Below are positions 16,574-24,516 of a DNA stretch of 35,963 bases, piece after piece (positions within the stretch are counted from its first letter, which is position 1; each line of letters starts with the position of its first letter). Under the pieces are notes generated by a model. It did no database searches. It was not told the origin of the DNA and worked only from the letters and a program-made list of their open reading frames with translations. Source of the stretch: Roseiflexaceae bacterium (GTDB lineage: Bacteria; Chloroflexota; Chloroflexia; Chloroflexales; Roseiflexaceae); the NCBI GenBank assembly GCA_947474225.1, contig CANJHS010000029.1:1-35963 (forward strand), given 5' to 3'. Both the position numbers and the translations under genes were made by a program.

Positions 16574-16903
16574 GTCGCCACCATGGCGGCGACCTCCGGC
16601 ATCACACCGTGCGCCGGGGGGCATGCTCCCGCGGCCACATCCCTCCCCGTCGCCACCACGGCGGCGACCTCCGGCACCACACCGTGCGCCGGGGGGCATG
16701 CTCCCGGCCATATCCATCCCCGTCGCCACCATGGCGGCGACCAACGCTTCGTCTTTTCCGGCAACACACCGTGCGCCGGGGGGCTTGCTCCCGCGGCCAC
16801 ATCCCTCCCCGTCGCCACCATGGCGGCGACCTCCGGCACCACACCGTGCGCCGGGGGGCATGCTCCCGGCCATATTCATCCCCGTCGCCACCATGGCGGC
16901 GAC
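16574..16903. repeat. REP/BIME-like hairpin array, five copies
   Basis: The near-palindrome GTCGCCACCATGGCGGCGAC occurs at 16574, 16649 (one-base variant), 16722, 16811 and 16884. Spacings are 75, 73, 89 and 73 nt. Each unit has a second hairpin around GCATGC (for example 16617-16630). Units alternate between two spacer types (ending CGCGGCCACATCCCTCCCC or CGGCCATATCCATCCCC), giving an ABAB order with a 14-16-nt insertion in unit three. The array starts right after the RAYT stop and ends right before the ruvX stop, and is open in several frames without being a gene. Confidence 0.93.
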
Positions 16904-17344
16904 CTACACCGTGCGTTGAATCCGCCGCGCATTGAGCACATCTTGCAAAATAATAGAAGCCGCGACTTCGTCGATTTTGGCTTTGCGTTGCTCTGGTCGC
17001 AGACCTGCTTCCATCATGATGCGGTCTGCTTCGGCAGAGGTATAGCGCTCGTCAAAGGTGGTAATTGGTTGTGTTACGAGTGGGGTAAGCGCCGTGATAA
17101 AGCCACGAATGCGGGCAGCTTGCGGGCCTTCGTTGCCATTGAGTGACAGTGGCAGTCCAACAACTATTTCGTCGACGTATTCCAGCGTCATGATTTTGGT
17201 GAGTTTCTGGACGAACACGGCAAACGGCGTCGCATGCAACGTCGCATAGGCAGATGCAACGGTGTGGGATTCATCGCTGAGGGCAACGCCGATGCGCTTT
17301 TCACCCACATCGAGTGCCAAAATACGACCACGTGGTGCACTCAT
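16904..17344 (-). CDS. ruvX: RuvX/YqgF Holliday-junction resolvase-like protein
   Basis: A 146-residue RNase H-fold protein of the YqgF family, implicated in rRNA precursor processing and Holliday-junction resolution. The opening RILALDVGEKRIGVALSD carries the first catalytic Asp, with EIVVGLPLSLNGNEG in the middle and TTFDERYTSAEAD plus KIDEVAASIILQ at the end; the acidic catalytic set is complete. The ATG at 17344 is preceded by AGAGGTG; a GTG three codons earlier overlaps that site and is less likely. It lies 62 nt after alaS on the same strand, separated by a terminator-like hairpin. Its stop codon touches the last REP hairpin. Confidence 0.94.
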   Translation of the reverse strand: MSAPRGRILALDVGEKRIGVALSDESHTVASAYATLHATPFAVFVQKLTKIMTLEYVDEIVVGLPLSLNGNEGPQAARIRGFITALTPLVTQPITTFDERYTSAEADRIMMEAGLRPEQRKAKIDEVAASIILQDVLNARRIQRTV

Positions 17345-17359
17345 CGCCGTCACCTCTAC

Positions 17360-17395
17360 AAAAAACGACGCCCAAGGTTGCCCTCGAGCGTCGTT
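17360..17395 (-). terminator. Terminator between alaS and ruvX
   Basis: On the minus strand, AACGACGC (17395-17388) pairs with GCGTCGTT (17371-17364) around a 16-nt loop, followed by a run of T (plus-strand A run 17360-17365). ruvX is therefore expressed by read-through or a promoter inside alaS. Confidence 0.75.
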
Positions 17396-17406
17396 ACATC
17401 GCTTCC

Positions 17407-20079
17407 TTAGTCCAAATTCAACAGTTGCCGTGCGCTAACGAGGACGGCGTCGACATTGGCGGTGTCTTTGCTGCCTGCTTGTGCGACATCGGGGCGACCG
17501 CCACCGTTGCCACCCATGACAGGGGCCAGTTCTTTGACCAAATTACCGGCGTGCTTGCCCATTACACTTTTGCCGACCATCACAAGCAGTGCCGCTTTGT
17601 CTGCGAGCACACTGGTAAGGACGACCACTGCAGCCGGCTGTTTATTGATGAGTTGCTCGGCGAGTTCACGGAGTTGGACACCGTCGTTGCCATCGACGCG
17701 CATGAGGACATAGGTGACACCCTCTTTGACAAGAGCATTGGCCAACAAACTGTCTGCCTGGCTTCCGGTGGCGGCTGACGTGAGCACCTCGAGGGCCTTT
17801 TGGTTGGTTTTGAGGTCGGTGAGTATGGACTCGATACGCTCTGGTATCTGCGCGGGCGTAACACCCAACCGATTGGCGATGCCGCGCAAGGCGTCGAATT
17901 GCTCTTCGACCCATTGCTCTGCGCCGAGGCCGGTGACGGCTTCGATACGGCGCACACCGCCGGCGACGCTGGCCTCTGAGACGATCCGGACCACTCCTAT
18001 CTCGCCGGTGCGGTTCACATGCGTGCCACCACAGAGTTCTTGTGAGTCGCGGCTGACGTAGCTGGGCTCACCGACATTGCTGCCAGAGGTTGCATGGACG
18101 AGGCGCACGCGATCACCGTATTTTTCACCGAACAAGGCAATTGCCCCTTTGTCGAGGGCGTCTTGGTATGGCATTTCGGCCCAGGTGACGGACTGATCGG
18201 CACGCACCCACGTATTGACGCGGCGCTCGATGTCGCGTTGCTGCTCGACACTGACTGATTTGTTGTGGGTGAAGTCGAAGCGCAGTCGCTCGGGTGAGAC
18301 GTATGACCCAGCCTGTGCGGCGTGTTCACCCAGCACATCACGCAATGCACGCTGTAACAAGTGGGTAGCGGTGTGATTGCGTTGAATGTGGCCGCGGCGC
18401 ACGCCATCGACGACTGCGTGTGCGACCGATCCACGGGCGATAGAACCACTGGAGACGACACCAATGTGTACGATTACGCCAGGGATGGGCCGTTGCGTGT
18501 CGGTTATCTGGACCGTCCCGGTGGCGGTGGTGAGGGTACCGCTGTCACCGACTTGTCCACCCGATTCCGCATAAAACGGGGTGCGGTCGAGGACGATTTG
18601 GACCTCGGTGCCGACGGTTGCGTCGTGCTTGATGTCGTCTGCACTGATGAGCGCGGTGATGGTACCGTCACCGCTGAGGTGCGTATAGCCGATGAACGTC
18701 GAGGGGCTGAGGTTGAGCTCGGCCCACACTTCGGTGTCGGCTCCACGCTTGAAGTTGGCGCTCGCACGTGAGCGCCCGCGCTGCGCAGCCATTGCGGTAT
18801 CGTAGGCGGCGACGTCGACGGTCATGCTGTGTTGGGCCGCGATTTTTTCGGTCAGGTCGAGGGGGAAGCCATCGGTGTCTTTGAGTTTGAATGCTTCTTC
18901 ACCGGGGATACTTATGCCACCTTTGGTTTTCACCTGACCAATAATCACATCGAGCTTGACCAAACCGCTCGACAACGTGCGCAAGAATTGGGCTTCTTCG
19001 GCCTCGACCGTCTCGAGGATGAAGGCACCGCGGCTTTTGAGCTCAGGATAGGCAGTGCCCATCAATTCAATCAGTTTGGCGACGATAGTGGTGAAAAACG
19101 GCTTGTCGAAGCCGATGAGCCGGCCCTGATAGACCGCGCGACGCAGGATGCGGCGGAGCACATACGATCGCCCGGTATTGCCCGGCAAAACGCCATCGGC
19201 AATCAGGAATGCGACCGATCGACTATGGTCGGCTACCGCGCGGTAGGGTGCCACATTGGCACGGTAGTCGGCTTCGGTTTTGTGGCCGAGGTGCTTGATG
19301 GTATCGATGAGCGAGACGAATAAATCGGTGTCGTAGGTGTTTTTGACGCCTTGGAGTACCATGGCGATGCGCTCGAGTCCCATGCCGGTGTCGACCGACG
19401 GCCGTGGCAACGGTTGCATGGTGCTGCGCTCGAACTGCATAAAGACGTTATTCCAGATTTCGACATAATCAGGGTCATCGCTGTTGACACCTTCGGCCGA
19501 CATCCTGGAGAGGTCTTCACCGAGGTAGACGGTGATCTCTGAGCATGGGCCACAGGGACCGGTGTCGGCCATGACCCAGAAGTTGTCTTTTTCGCCGAAG
19601 CGGAGGACGCGGTCCGGACTAGCGCCCGCTTTGACCCACATCGCTGCGGCGTCTTCGTCGGCAGGAACCTGCTCGTTGCCCTGATAGACGGTGAACCAGA
19701 GGCGCTCGACGGGGAGTTCGAATACCTTGGTCAACAGCTCCCACGCCATCGGAATGGCTTCGGCTTTGAAGTAGTCACCGAACGAAAAGTTCCCCAACAT
19801 TTCGAAAAATGTATGGTGGCGCGGTGACGGACCGACCTCTTCGAGGTCGTTGTGTTTACCCGAGACGCGCAGACACTTTTGGGCGGTCGTGGCTCGGGTA
19901 TAGGGTCGTTGCTCGAGCCCGAGGAAGGTGTCTTTGAACTGCACCATGCCCGAATTGGCAAACATGAGGGTCGGGTCATTGCCCGGAATAAGCGAAGAGC
20001 TCGGCACAATTGTATGACCGCGTTCTGCAAAGAACGTGAGGTACGCATGGCGAATCTGGTCACTCGTCAACTTTTTCAT
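17407..20079 (-). CDS. alaS: Alanyl-tRNA synthetase
   Basis: An 890-residue class II synthetase of full length. It opens MKKLTSDQIRHAYLTFFAERGH and shows motif 2/3 features in the catalytic domain (PCGPCSEITVYLGEDL, DTGMGLERIAMVLQG, RRILRRAVYQGRLIG). The editing domain metal site is NHTATHLLQRALR and ELCGGTHVNRTGEIG, followed by the C-Ala domain ending GGNGGGRPDVAQAGSKD. The start at 20079 is chosen because CGGAG lies 5 nt upstream; an ATG six codons earlier has no ribosome site. It has its own promoter (20139-20168) and a leader inverted repeat. A terminator follows, before ruvX. Confidence 0.98.
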   Translation of the reverse strand: MKKLTSDQIRHAYLTFFAERGHTIVPSSSLIPGNDPTLMFANSGMVQFKDTFLGLEQRPYTRATTAQKCLRVSGKHNDLEEVGPSPRHHTFFEMLGNFSFGDYFKAEAIPMAWELLTKVFELPVERLWFTVYQGNEQVPADEDAAAMWVKAGASPDRVLRFGEKDNFWVMADTGPCGPCSEITVYLGEDLSRMSAEGVNSDDPDYVEIWNNVFMQFERSTMQPLPRPSVDTGMGLERIAMVLQGVKNTYDTDLFVSLIDTIKHLGHKTEADYRANVAPYRAVADHSRSVAFLIADGVLPGNTGRSYVLRRILRRAVYQGRLIGFDKPFFTTIVAKLIELMGTAYPELKSRGAFILETVEAEEAQFLRTLSSGLVKLDVIIGQVKTKGGISIPGEEAFKLKDTDGFPLDLTEKIAAQHSMTVDVAAYDTAMAAQRGRSRASANFKRGADTEVWAELNLSPSTFIGYTHLSGDGTITALISADDIKHDATVGTEVQIVLDRTPFYAESGGQVGDSGTLTTATGTVQITDTQRPIPGVIVHIGVVSSGSIARGSVAHAVVDGVRRGHIQRNHTATHLLQRALRDVLGEHAAQAGSYVSPERLRFDFTHNKSVSVEQQRDIERRVNTWVRADQSVTWAEMPYQDALDKGAIALFGEKYGDRVRLVHATSGSNVGEPSYVSRDSQELCGGTHVNRTGEIGVVRIVSEASVAGGVRRIEAVTGLGAEQWVEEQFDALRGIANRLGVTPAQIPERIESILTDLKTNQKALEVLTSAATGSQADSLLANALVKEGVTYVLMRVDGNDGVQLRELAEQLINKQPAAVVVLTSVLADKAALLVMVGKSVMGKHAGNLVKELAPVMGGNGGGRPDVAQAGSKDTANVDAVLVSARQLLNLD

Positions 20080-20093
20080 CGTCGCTCCGATTG

Positions 20094-20113
20094 ACACACA
20101 CCGATATGTGTGT
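20094..20113. promoter_or_regulatory. Inverted repeat in the alaS leader
   Basis: ACACACA (20094-20100), a 6-nt spacer, then TGTGTGT (20107-20113). In the alaS transcript it would form a hairpin just upstream of the ribosome site. It could be a regulatory structure or an operator; function is unknown. Confidence 0.5.
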
Positions 20114-20138
20114 TATCCAATCCTTACACATAATGTCT

Positions 20139-20168
20139 ATTGTAGCCGACGCATCGCAGACGCGTCAA
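20139..20168 (-). promoter_or_regulatory. Sigma-70-type promoter of alaS
   Basis: On the minus strand TTGACG (20168-20163) and TACAAT (20144-20139) are separated by 18 nt. Transcription would start near 20132, giving a leader of about 50 nt that contains the ACACACA/TGTGTGT hairpin. Confidence 0.78.
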
Positions 20169-20212
20169 CAGAACCTTATCGGTACGCCGATGCGGGGAAT
20201 TGAGGTTTTAGG

Positions 20213-20893
20213 ATGCAAGCACTCCTCCGCGATGCCCGCCAATGCGCGGTGTGCACCAACACCACGACCTACACCTGCGTCAATCCGCGCATGCAGGTTG
20301 ACAGTTACGATCTTGACGGCAGACCGTATGAATTGAGTATTATCGCGTTGCCGTATTGGGTCCAACAGTGTGGCACCTGCCGGCACTGCACCGCAGATGT
20401 CCGCCTTGTCCACCCTGATGCACGGACAATTGTCAAAACCACCGCGTATTTGGCAATTCTCAACGACACCGGCTATCCGTTTTTGGCACGAGAATATTTG
20501 GCTGCAGCACATCTCTGCCGCATGATTGAACACTATGCTGATGCAGGCTTGCATGCCCTCCGGGCCGCCTGGAAGTGTGAAGACATGGTGCACCCGATGG
20601 CGGGGTTCTGCCGCACACAGGCAATTCAATCGTTCGAACGTGCGCTCCAACAGAACCAACCGGTGGGGTCGGGTACCTTTGACAGTGCAATCATCATCGG
20701 TGACATTTGTCGCCGAAACGGCGACAGCGCCTCTGCGTTGCGTTATGCCCAACAGGCGGGATTGCTGGCCACGGACGATGCACAGCGCGAAATAGCGAGC
20801 CAACTGTTGCAGGCTACTGATGCCGGCATACGCACGCGCATCGCCCGCAGTGCTGCTACCAATGAACAACGACGGTCGCTTCGGGAGTCGTAA
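20213..20893 (+). CDS. Hypothetical zinc-ribbon and helical-repeat protein
   Basis: A 226-residue protein. The N-terminus has paired cysteines (CAVC at 11-14, then CGTCRHC at about 53-59) that could bind zinc. The rest is helical with TPR-like character (FLAREYLAAAHLCRMIEHYADAGLHALRAAW, SALRYAQQAGLL). The order recalls DUF2225-type proteins, but I cannot assign it firmly. The start ATG follows GAGG at somewhat long spacing. It is divergent from alaS, and its last 38 nt overlap the 3' end of the convergent secreted glycosidase-like gene. Confidence 0.68.
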   Translation: MQALLRDARQCAVCTNTTTYTCVNPRMQVDSYDLDGRPYELSIIALPYWVQQCGTCRHCTADVRLVHPDARTIVKTTAYLAILNDTGYPFLAREYLAAAHLCRMIEHYADAGLHALRAAWKCEDMVHPMAGFCRTQAIQSFERALQQNQPVGSGTFDSAIIIGDICRRNGDSASALRYAQQAGLLATDDAQREIASQLLQATDAGIRTRIARSAATNEQRRSLRES

Positions 20894-22763
20894 CATCAAT
20901 GATGGCTGCCCGCCCTTCACGTCGTTCGACAATGCGGACGGCACCATTTGGTGTGCTGACCACGCCACTACAACCCGTTGCTTGGAGCGGAATCGGGATG
21001 ACCACCTGGTACGAATCTGCACCGGTGACATCGACCGAGGCCCAACAATTGTCTTGGTGCCATCGATAGGCTACATAGCCCGACCCAGACGCGTAGCGGA
21101 CCGTGGCGGCAGCGTCACTGAGACCCGCATACATCCACTGTGGTGCCACCAGCGCAGCGTGGAAATTATCACTTTGGTCAACAACCCCGACCGCCCCTTC
21201 GACAAACGCGTTCAGCATTGTTGCGGCACCCCAGCCGTCGGTGCTGATGGTGTCTGGTGTGCCGACGCCCTCAGCGCCGTCTGGCGCGTACCAGAGAAAG
21301 CTGCGCCCGCGGCTCAACATTCCCAACCAATAATAATCCAACGTTGCAAAGCCATAGGTCGCACGGCCCATGCGGAACGCCCCACGGGCCAACTCGCCAC
21401 CGACCATGGGCATGATGCCGCCGTTGACGTAGTTGCCGGGAATTTCTCCTGCACGGCCACCCAGACCGATTGAACCGACCGGGAATGGCGGATCGATGGA
21501 ATACCATTCGGCAAAGACGCCATCTCGCCGACGACTGATGTAGGTGTCGAGAATGGCATCGCTTTGTGCATCGTCGAGGACGCCCCGATTGAGGGCGTAT
21601 GCATTCGACAAACTGAGCTGTTGCTCCATATCGAGCCCAGCGATCGCATATGGTTGATCAAAAACAAAATGACGGTAGAAATGACCATTCCAACTCAGAG
21701 CATTGAGACGCTGCAAGATGCCGTCGGCAACGGAACGCCAGACTGCGGCCAGCGCCGGATCACCGACCCGCTCCTCCAGTGTGGCCAGCATGCGCAACGC
21801 CTGCACCATGCCGGTGTTGTCGCCATGGAATATACCCCAGCGCGTCGCTGCGTCTATCTCGTGGCGTGGAGCGGCGGATGGCGCAACTTCGAAATCCCAT
21901 GTATCAATAGTGAATGGCCGACGCAACAGGCCTTTGGTTGCATCCCAGCGCAATGGGTTCTGCAGACTAAAGTTGACTGCACGGCGCATCCCAGCCAAGT
22001 GAGTGCGGGCGAAGTCGTCTCCTGCACCGACTTGCCATGCCTGATACATACCTTGGATGAACAGGTACTCCACATCTGACTCGACCGGGGTGCGATACGG
22101 CACATCGGTATAAGGAGCACGGGCGAGATAATCGGGAAAGCTGCCATCGGCTGCTTGTAAGCCAGCAAACGCATTGAGTGTCGATGTCATGTCGGCATCG
22201 AAGTAACGTGCCCCGCGCATCTGATAGACGTGGTCACGCAACCAGATGAGTGGACTATCGGGCGAACGATAGCCGTGTACCACCGATCCATCGGCGGTAG
22301 GCAAATCGAGAATCGCACCGCGCATGATGGTCGTCGCTGCAGGAATGAACTGATCGTAGCGCTCAACACCAGTGTGAACCTCGGTATTAGGACTCAGATT
22401 GTAGAGCGCGGGGTTGGTGGCGATAATCGCACCTGTCGGCGTGCCGTTGGGCATCCAGACAATTCCTGCAGATACCCCGGATGCACCACGCGGCGTAATC
22501 GACGCACACGCTGATCCGTTGACGAGGTCGATCGGAGTTGTGCTTATGGTGCGCATTCTGGAGTCATTGATAATCAGACTCGCGGCGCCAGTCGGCCCAT
22601 TGGGGATGGCGACACAGACAGACAATGGGACGAGCGGTTGCACGGGACCAGTGACTGTGATGTATGGCGGCGGCGCATTGAGCTCTTCGGCATTGGCAAC
22701 ATGGCCAATCCCCAACACCAACACGACGAGCAACAAACTGATGATTCGGGGCAAACGATGCAT
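20856..22763 (-). CDS. Secreted six-hairpin-glycosidase-like protein
   Basis: A 635-residue exported protein. The signal peptide is MHRLPRIISLLLVVLVLGIGHVANA-EE. An N-terminal beta-rich region (about 30-150) precedes an (alpha/alpha)-barrel-like catalytic region with GYRSPDSPLIWLRDHVYQMRGARYF, VESDVEYLFIQGMYQAWQ, a glycogen-debranching/GH15-like TWDFEVAPS... and EWYSIDPPFP...NYVNGGIMPMVGGELARGAF. A C-terminal beta domain follows. It probably acts on an extracellular oligosaccharide or glycoside; the specificity is unknown. I start it at 22763 because that gives a clean signal peptide. An in-frame ATG 18 codons earlier (22817) would bury the signal, and neither has a good ribosome site. It converges with, and overlaps by 38 nt, the 20213-20893 gene. 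Confidence 0.75.
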   Translation of the reverse strand: MHRLPRIISLLLVVLVLGIGHVANAEELNAPPPYITVTGPVQPLVPLSVCVAIPNGPTGAASLIINDSRMRTISTTPIDLVNGSACASITPRGASGVSAGIVWMPNGTPTGAIIATNPALYNLSPNTEVHTGVERYDQFIPAATTIMRGAILDLPTADGSVVHGYRSPDSPLIWLRDHVYQMRGARYFDADMTSTLNAFAGLQAADGSFPDYLARAPYTDVPYRTPVESDVEYLFIQGMYQAWQVGAGDDFARTHLAGMRRAVNFSLQNPLRWDATKGLLRRPFTIDTWDFEVAPSAAPRHEIDAATRWGIFHGDNTGMVQALRMLATLEERVGDPALAAVWRSVADGILQRLNALSWNGHFYRHFVFDQPYAIAGLDMEQQLSLSNAYALNRGVLDDAQSDAILDTYISRRRDGVFAEWYSIDPPFPVGSIGLGGRAGEIPGNYVNGGIMPMVGGELARGAFRMGRATYGFATLDYYWLGMLSRGRSFLWYAPDGAEGVGTPDTISTDGWGAATMLNAFVEGAVGVVDQSDNFHAALVAPQWMYAGLSDAAATVRYASGSGYVAYRWHQDNCWASVDVTGADSYQVVIPIPLQATGCSGVVSTPNGAVRIVERREGRAAIIDVTTPEATVVVHW

Positions 22764-22846
22764 AGAAGTACTCACGCGAGACGATAACAATTCATTGTAG
22801 TGTGTTCCTTCCGACATGTCGCTGATAATACGATGATAATGAGGAG

Positions 22847-22867
22847 AGTTATCAGTTATCAGTTATC
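22847..22867 (-). repeat. Heptamer array in reverse orientation, three copies
   Basis: Three perfect AGTTATC units, which read as GATAACT on the minus strand, the same heptamer class as at 4819-4850 and 30296-30363. Confidence 0.93.
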
Positions 22868-22978
22868 AATTGGTGTTTCAAACGGTAGGGCAGAGGAACC
22901 GAGTGCGCAGTGAAAATTGAAAAGGGCCGAAAGAAGAGTTCCGTGGAAAGTATTTTTTGCAATGCAGCTGTTATTATC

Positions 22979-23011
22979 TGCGTCCTCTGCTGCGCTTCAC
23001 CTCTGCGTGAT
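22979..23011 (+). repeat. 33-nt direct repeat, left copy
   Basis: Begins TGCGTCCTCT and ends CTCTGCGTGAT. It aligns without gaps to 24378-24410 with 25 of 33 bases identical; the outer 10-11 nt at each end are identical. The pair brackets the secreted repeat-protein gene. Confidence 0.75.
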
Positions 23012-23095
23012 TGTCGCTCCTCTCAGGTATCAGTTCACATATGTGCGTACGTAATTACGTTATAGTGCACTATTCGCAATTTTTGTGAGGTATCT

Positions 23096-24307
23096 ATGAG
23101 ACTGAAACATTTTGTGTTCGTTGTCTTGCTGGCTGTCGTGTCGTTTGGGATGCCGGTCTCACGCGCAGCTGCGGCACAGCGCTGCTTCCCCGAGACCAAT
23201 CACTGCATTGATGGGCGTATCCGCGAGTATTGGGAACAAAACGGCGGATTGCCGGTATTTGGGTTCCCCATTGGCGACATGGAAGACGTCACCATCGAAG
23301 GCAAACCGGTACGCATGCAGCGCTTCGAGCGCAACCGGTTGGAATTGCATCCCGAAAATGCCCGCCCGTACGACGTGCTCCTCGGCCGCCTCGGCGCAGA
23401 TCGGCTACAACAACAGGGCCGCGACTGGTACGGGTTCGCCAAAAACGGCGACACAGGCGGCTGTCAGGTCTTTGGCGAGACGGGTCATGCCGTCTGTGGC
23501 GATATTTTGAAGATGTGGAAGTCCAACGGCCTCGTCCTCGACCGCAACAAAGCCGTCAGCACCGCCGAGAGTATGGCATTGTTTGGTTTGCCGTTGTCTG
23601 ATTTGCAGACCGAGACGCTGTCCGACGGCAAACAGTACCAGGTGCAGTGGTTCGAACGCGCCCGCTTCGAGCTCCATCCCGAAAACCCCGCGCCGTACAA
23701 CGTCCTCCTCGGGTTGTTGGGGAACGAAGTCGGCGAGTTTGACTACTCGTTGGACGATAAGCCGATGAGTGAGTTGACGCTGAAGTTGTGGGATTTTCCC
23801 AGTGGGATGCAAATGACGTATGAAGAAAGCTATCCTTCACAGGACGCTGCAAAAACATGGGGTGACCCGACAGCAGCTGCCGAACTTTTTCAAAGAACTA
23901 ATCGATTAGATTCGTATTACGCTTACTACTATGTAGGAGATAATTCTTCATTACAACTTGGAAGCGATTGGATATATTCGCTCGTCACCCATACTCGCAC
24001 TCCTTCTCAAGCACACGAATTGCTTGAAGGAATGTTCAAAGAAAATTATGAGGATGCCCCTTCAGACGCAGCATCATCAATGATATTGATATCTCTTAAT
24101 AATATTGACGAATCTAAATCATTTATCCGAGATTCATATAAATGTAAACTCGCACATGGAAGCACCGGTGAATGTACAGACATCTACGTATATTTCCGAA
24201 ATAACAACCTCGTTGGACGAGTGACTTTTAGTGCAAACCAAAAAAATATCGACCTCCCCAAGATCACCGAATGGGCCCAAAAAGCCGCCGATCGGATGGG
24301 TCGGTAA
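23096..24307 (+). CDS. Secreted repeat protein with an AT-rich C-terminal domain
   Basis: A 403-residue exported protein. The signal peptide is MRLKHFVFVVLLAVVSFGMPVSRAAAA. Two tandem repeats follow, at about 28-105 and 124-218. Each has an F-x-E-T-(N/G)-H opening, a WxxNG(G/L) turn, FG(F/L)P(I/L), a QxFER(N/A)R(L/F)ELHPEN block and VLLGxLG. This repeat is common in exported proteins of Chloroflexota and of unknown function; a cell-surface or carbohydrate-binding role is a guess. The C-terminal domain (about 255-390, TNRLDSYYAYYYVGDNSSLQ..) is not recognised, and its DNA (about 23880-24235) is much more AT-rich than the repeats. GAGG precedes the ATG by 6 nt. A strong hairpin follows the stop. 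Confidence 0.8.
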   Translation: MRLKHFVFVVLLAVVSFGMPVSRAAAAQRCFPETNHCIDGRIREYWEQNGGLPVFGFPIGDMEDVTIEGKPVRMQRFERNRLELHPENARPYDVLLGRLGADRLQQQGRDWYGFAKNGDTGGCQVFGETGHAVCGDILKMWKSNGLVLDRNKAVSTAESMALFGLPLSDLQTETLSDGKQYQVQWFERARFELHPENPAPYNVLLGLLGNEVGEFDYSLDDKPMSELTLKLWDFPSGMQMTYEESYPSQDAAKTWGDPTAAAELFQRTNRLDSYYAYYYVGDNSSLQLGSDWIYSLVTHTRTPSQAHELLEGMFKENYEDAPSDAASSMILISLNNIDESKSFIRDSYKCKLAHGSTGECTDIYVYFRNNNLVGRVTFSANQKNIDLPKITEWAQKAADRMGR

Positions 24308-24317
24308 GTTCTCCCCA

Positions 24318-24365
24318 ATAGACCCACGTGCCCACGCACCTTCGTGCGCGGGCACGTGGGTCTAT
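24318..24365 (+). terminator. Long hairpin after the secreted repeat protein
   Basis: A 16-bp perfect outer stem (24318-24333 with 24350-24365, ATAGACCCACGTGCCC on the left), one mismatch, a 5-bp inner stem and a CTTC loop. There is no T tract, so it may terminate weakly or stabilise the mRNA 3' end. Confidence 0.7.
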
Positions 24366-24377
24366 GGCATTGTTCTT

Positions 24378-24410
24378 TGCGTCCTCTCATGCACAGCGTC
24401 TCTGCGTGAT
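24378..24410 (+). repeat. 33-nt direct repeat, right copy
   Basis: Right-hand partner of 22979-23011 in the same orientation, starting TGCGTCCTCT and ending TCTCTGCGTGAT. Confidence 0.75.
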
Positions 24411-24430
24411 AGACCCCACAGATTCCCGCC

Positions 24431-24483
24431 AAACCCACGGCGTGGATTTTCCTTCAAACCCACGGCGTGCCGTGGGTTTATTT
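24431..24483 (+). terminator. Repeat-derived terminator upstream of the trpS promoter
   Basis: AAACCCACGGCGTG occurs twice (24431 and 24456). The second copy forms a hairpin: AAACCCACGG (24456-24465) pairs with CCGTGGGTTT (24470-24479), followed by ATTT. It ends just before the trpS -35 box (24482) and would insulate the T-box promoter. Confidence 0.7.
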
Positions 24484-24510
24484 GACATCTGGTTTTCAGC
24501 CCGCTATCAT
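24482..24510 (+). promoter_or_regulatory. Sigma-70-type promoter of the trpS-trpE-trpG unit
   Basis: TTGACA (24482-24487) and TATCAT (24505-24510) with an ideal 17-nt spacer. Transcription would start near 24517, at the head of the T-box leader. Confidence 0.88.
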
Positions 24511-24516
24511 GTGCAT

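Larger units (their letters stand above)
22764..23095. other. Intergenic region with heptamer repeats and an AT-rich divergent promoter zone
   Basis: This gap of about 330 nt lies between divergent secreted-protein genes. It holds three AGTTATC units (22847-22867), a 33-nt element starting TGCGTCCTCT (22979-23011) that recurs at 24378-24410, and a TATAGT box (23061-23066) that may be the -10 of the downstream gene. No ORF of substance is present. Confidence 0.7.

Noticed and set aside
16385-16894. Long Gly/Ala/Arg-rich ORFs on both strands through 16539-17146
   Set aside because: They are translations of the REP hairpin array: proline- or glycine-rich repeated peptides open in several frames at once, with no start signals or family resemblance.
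16574-16903. CRISPR array
   Set aside because: Units of about 73-89 nt have similar, not unique, spacers, two hairpins per unit and no cas genes nearby. The 39-bp repeat at 28521-28616 also has no spacers.
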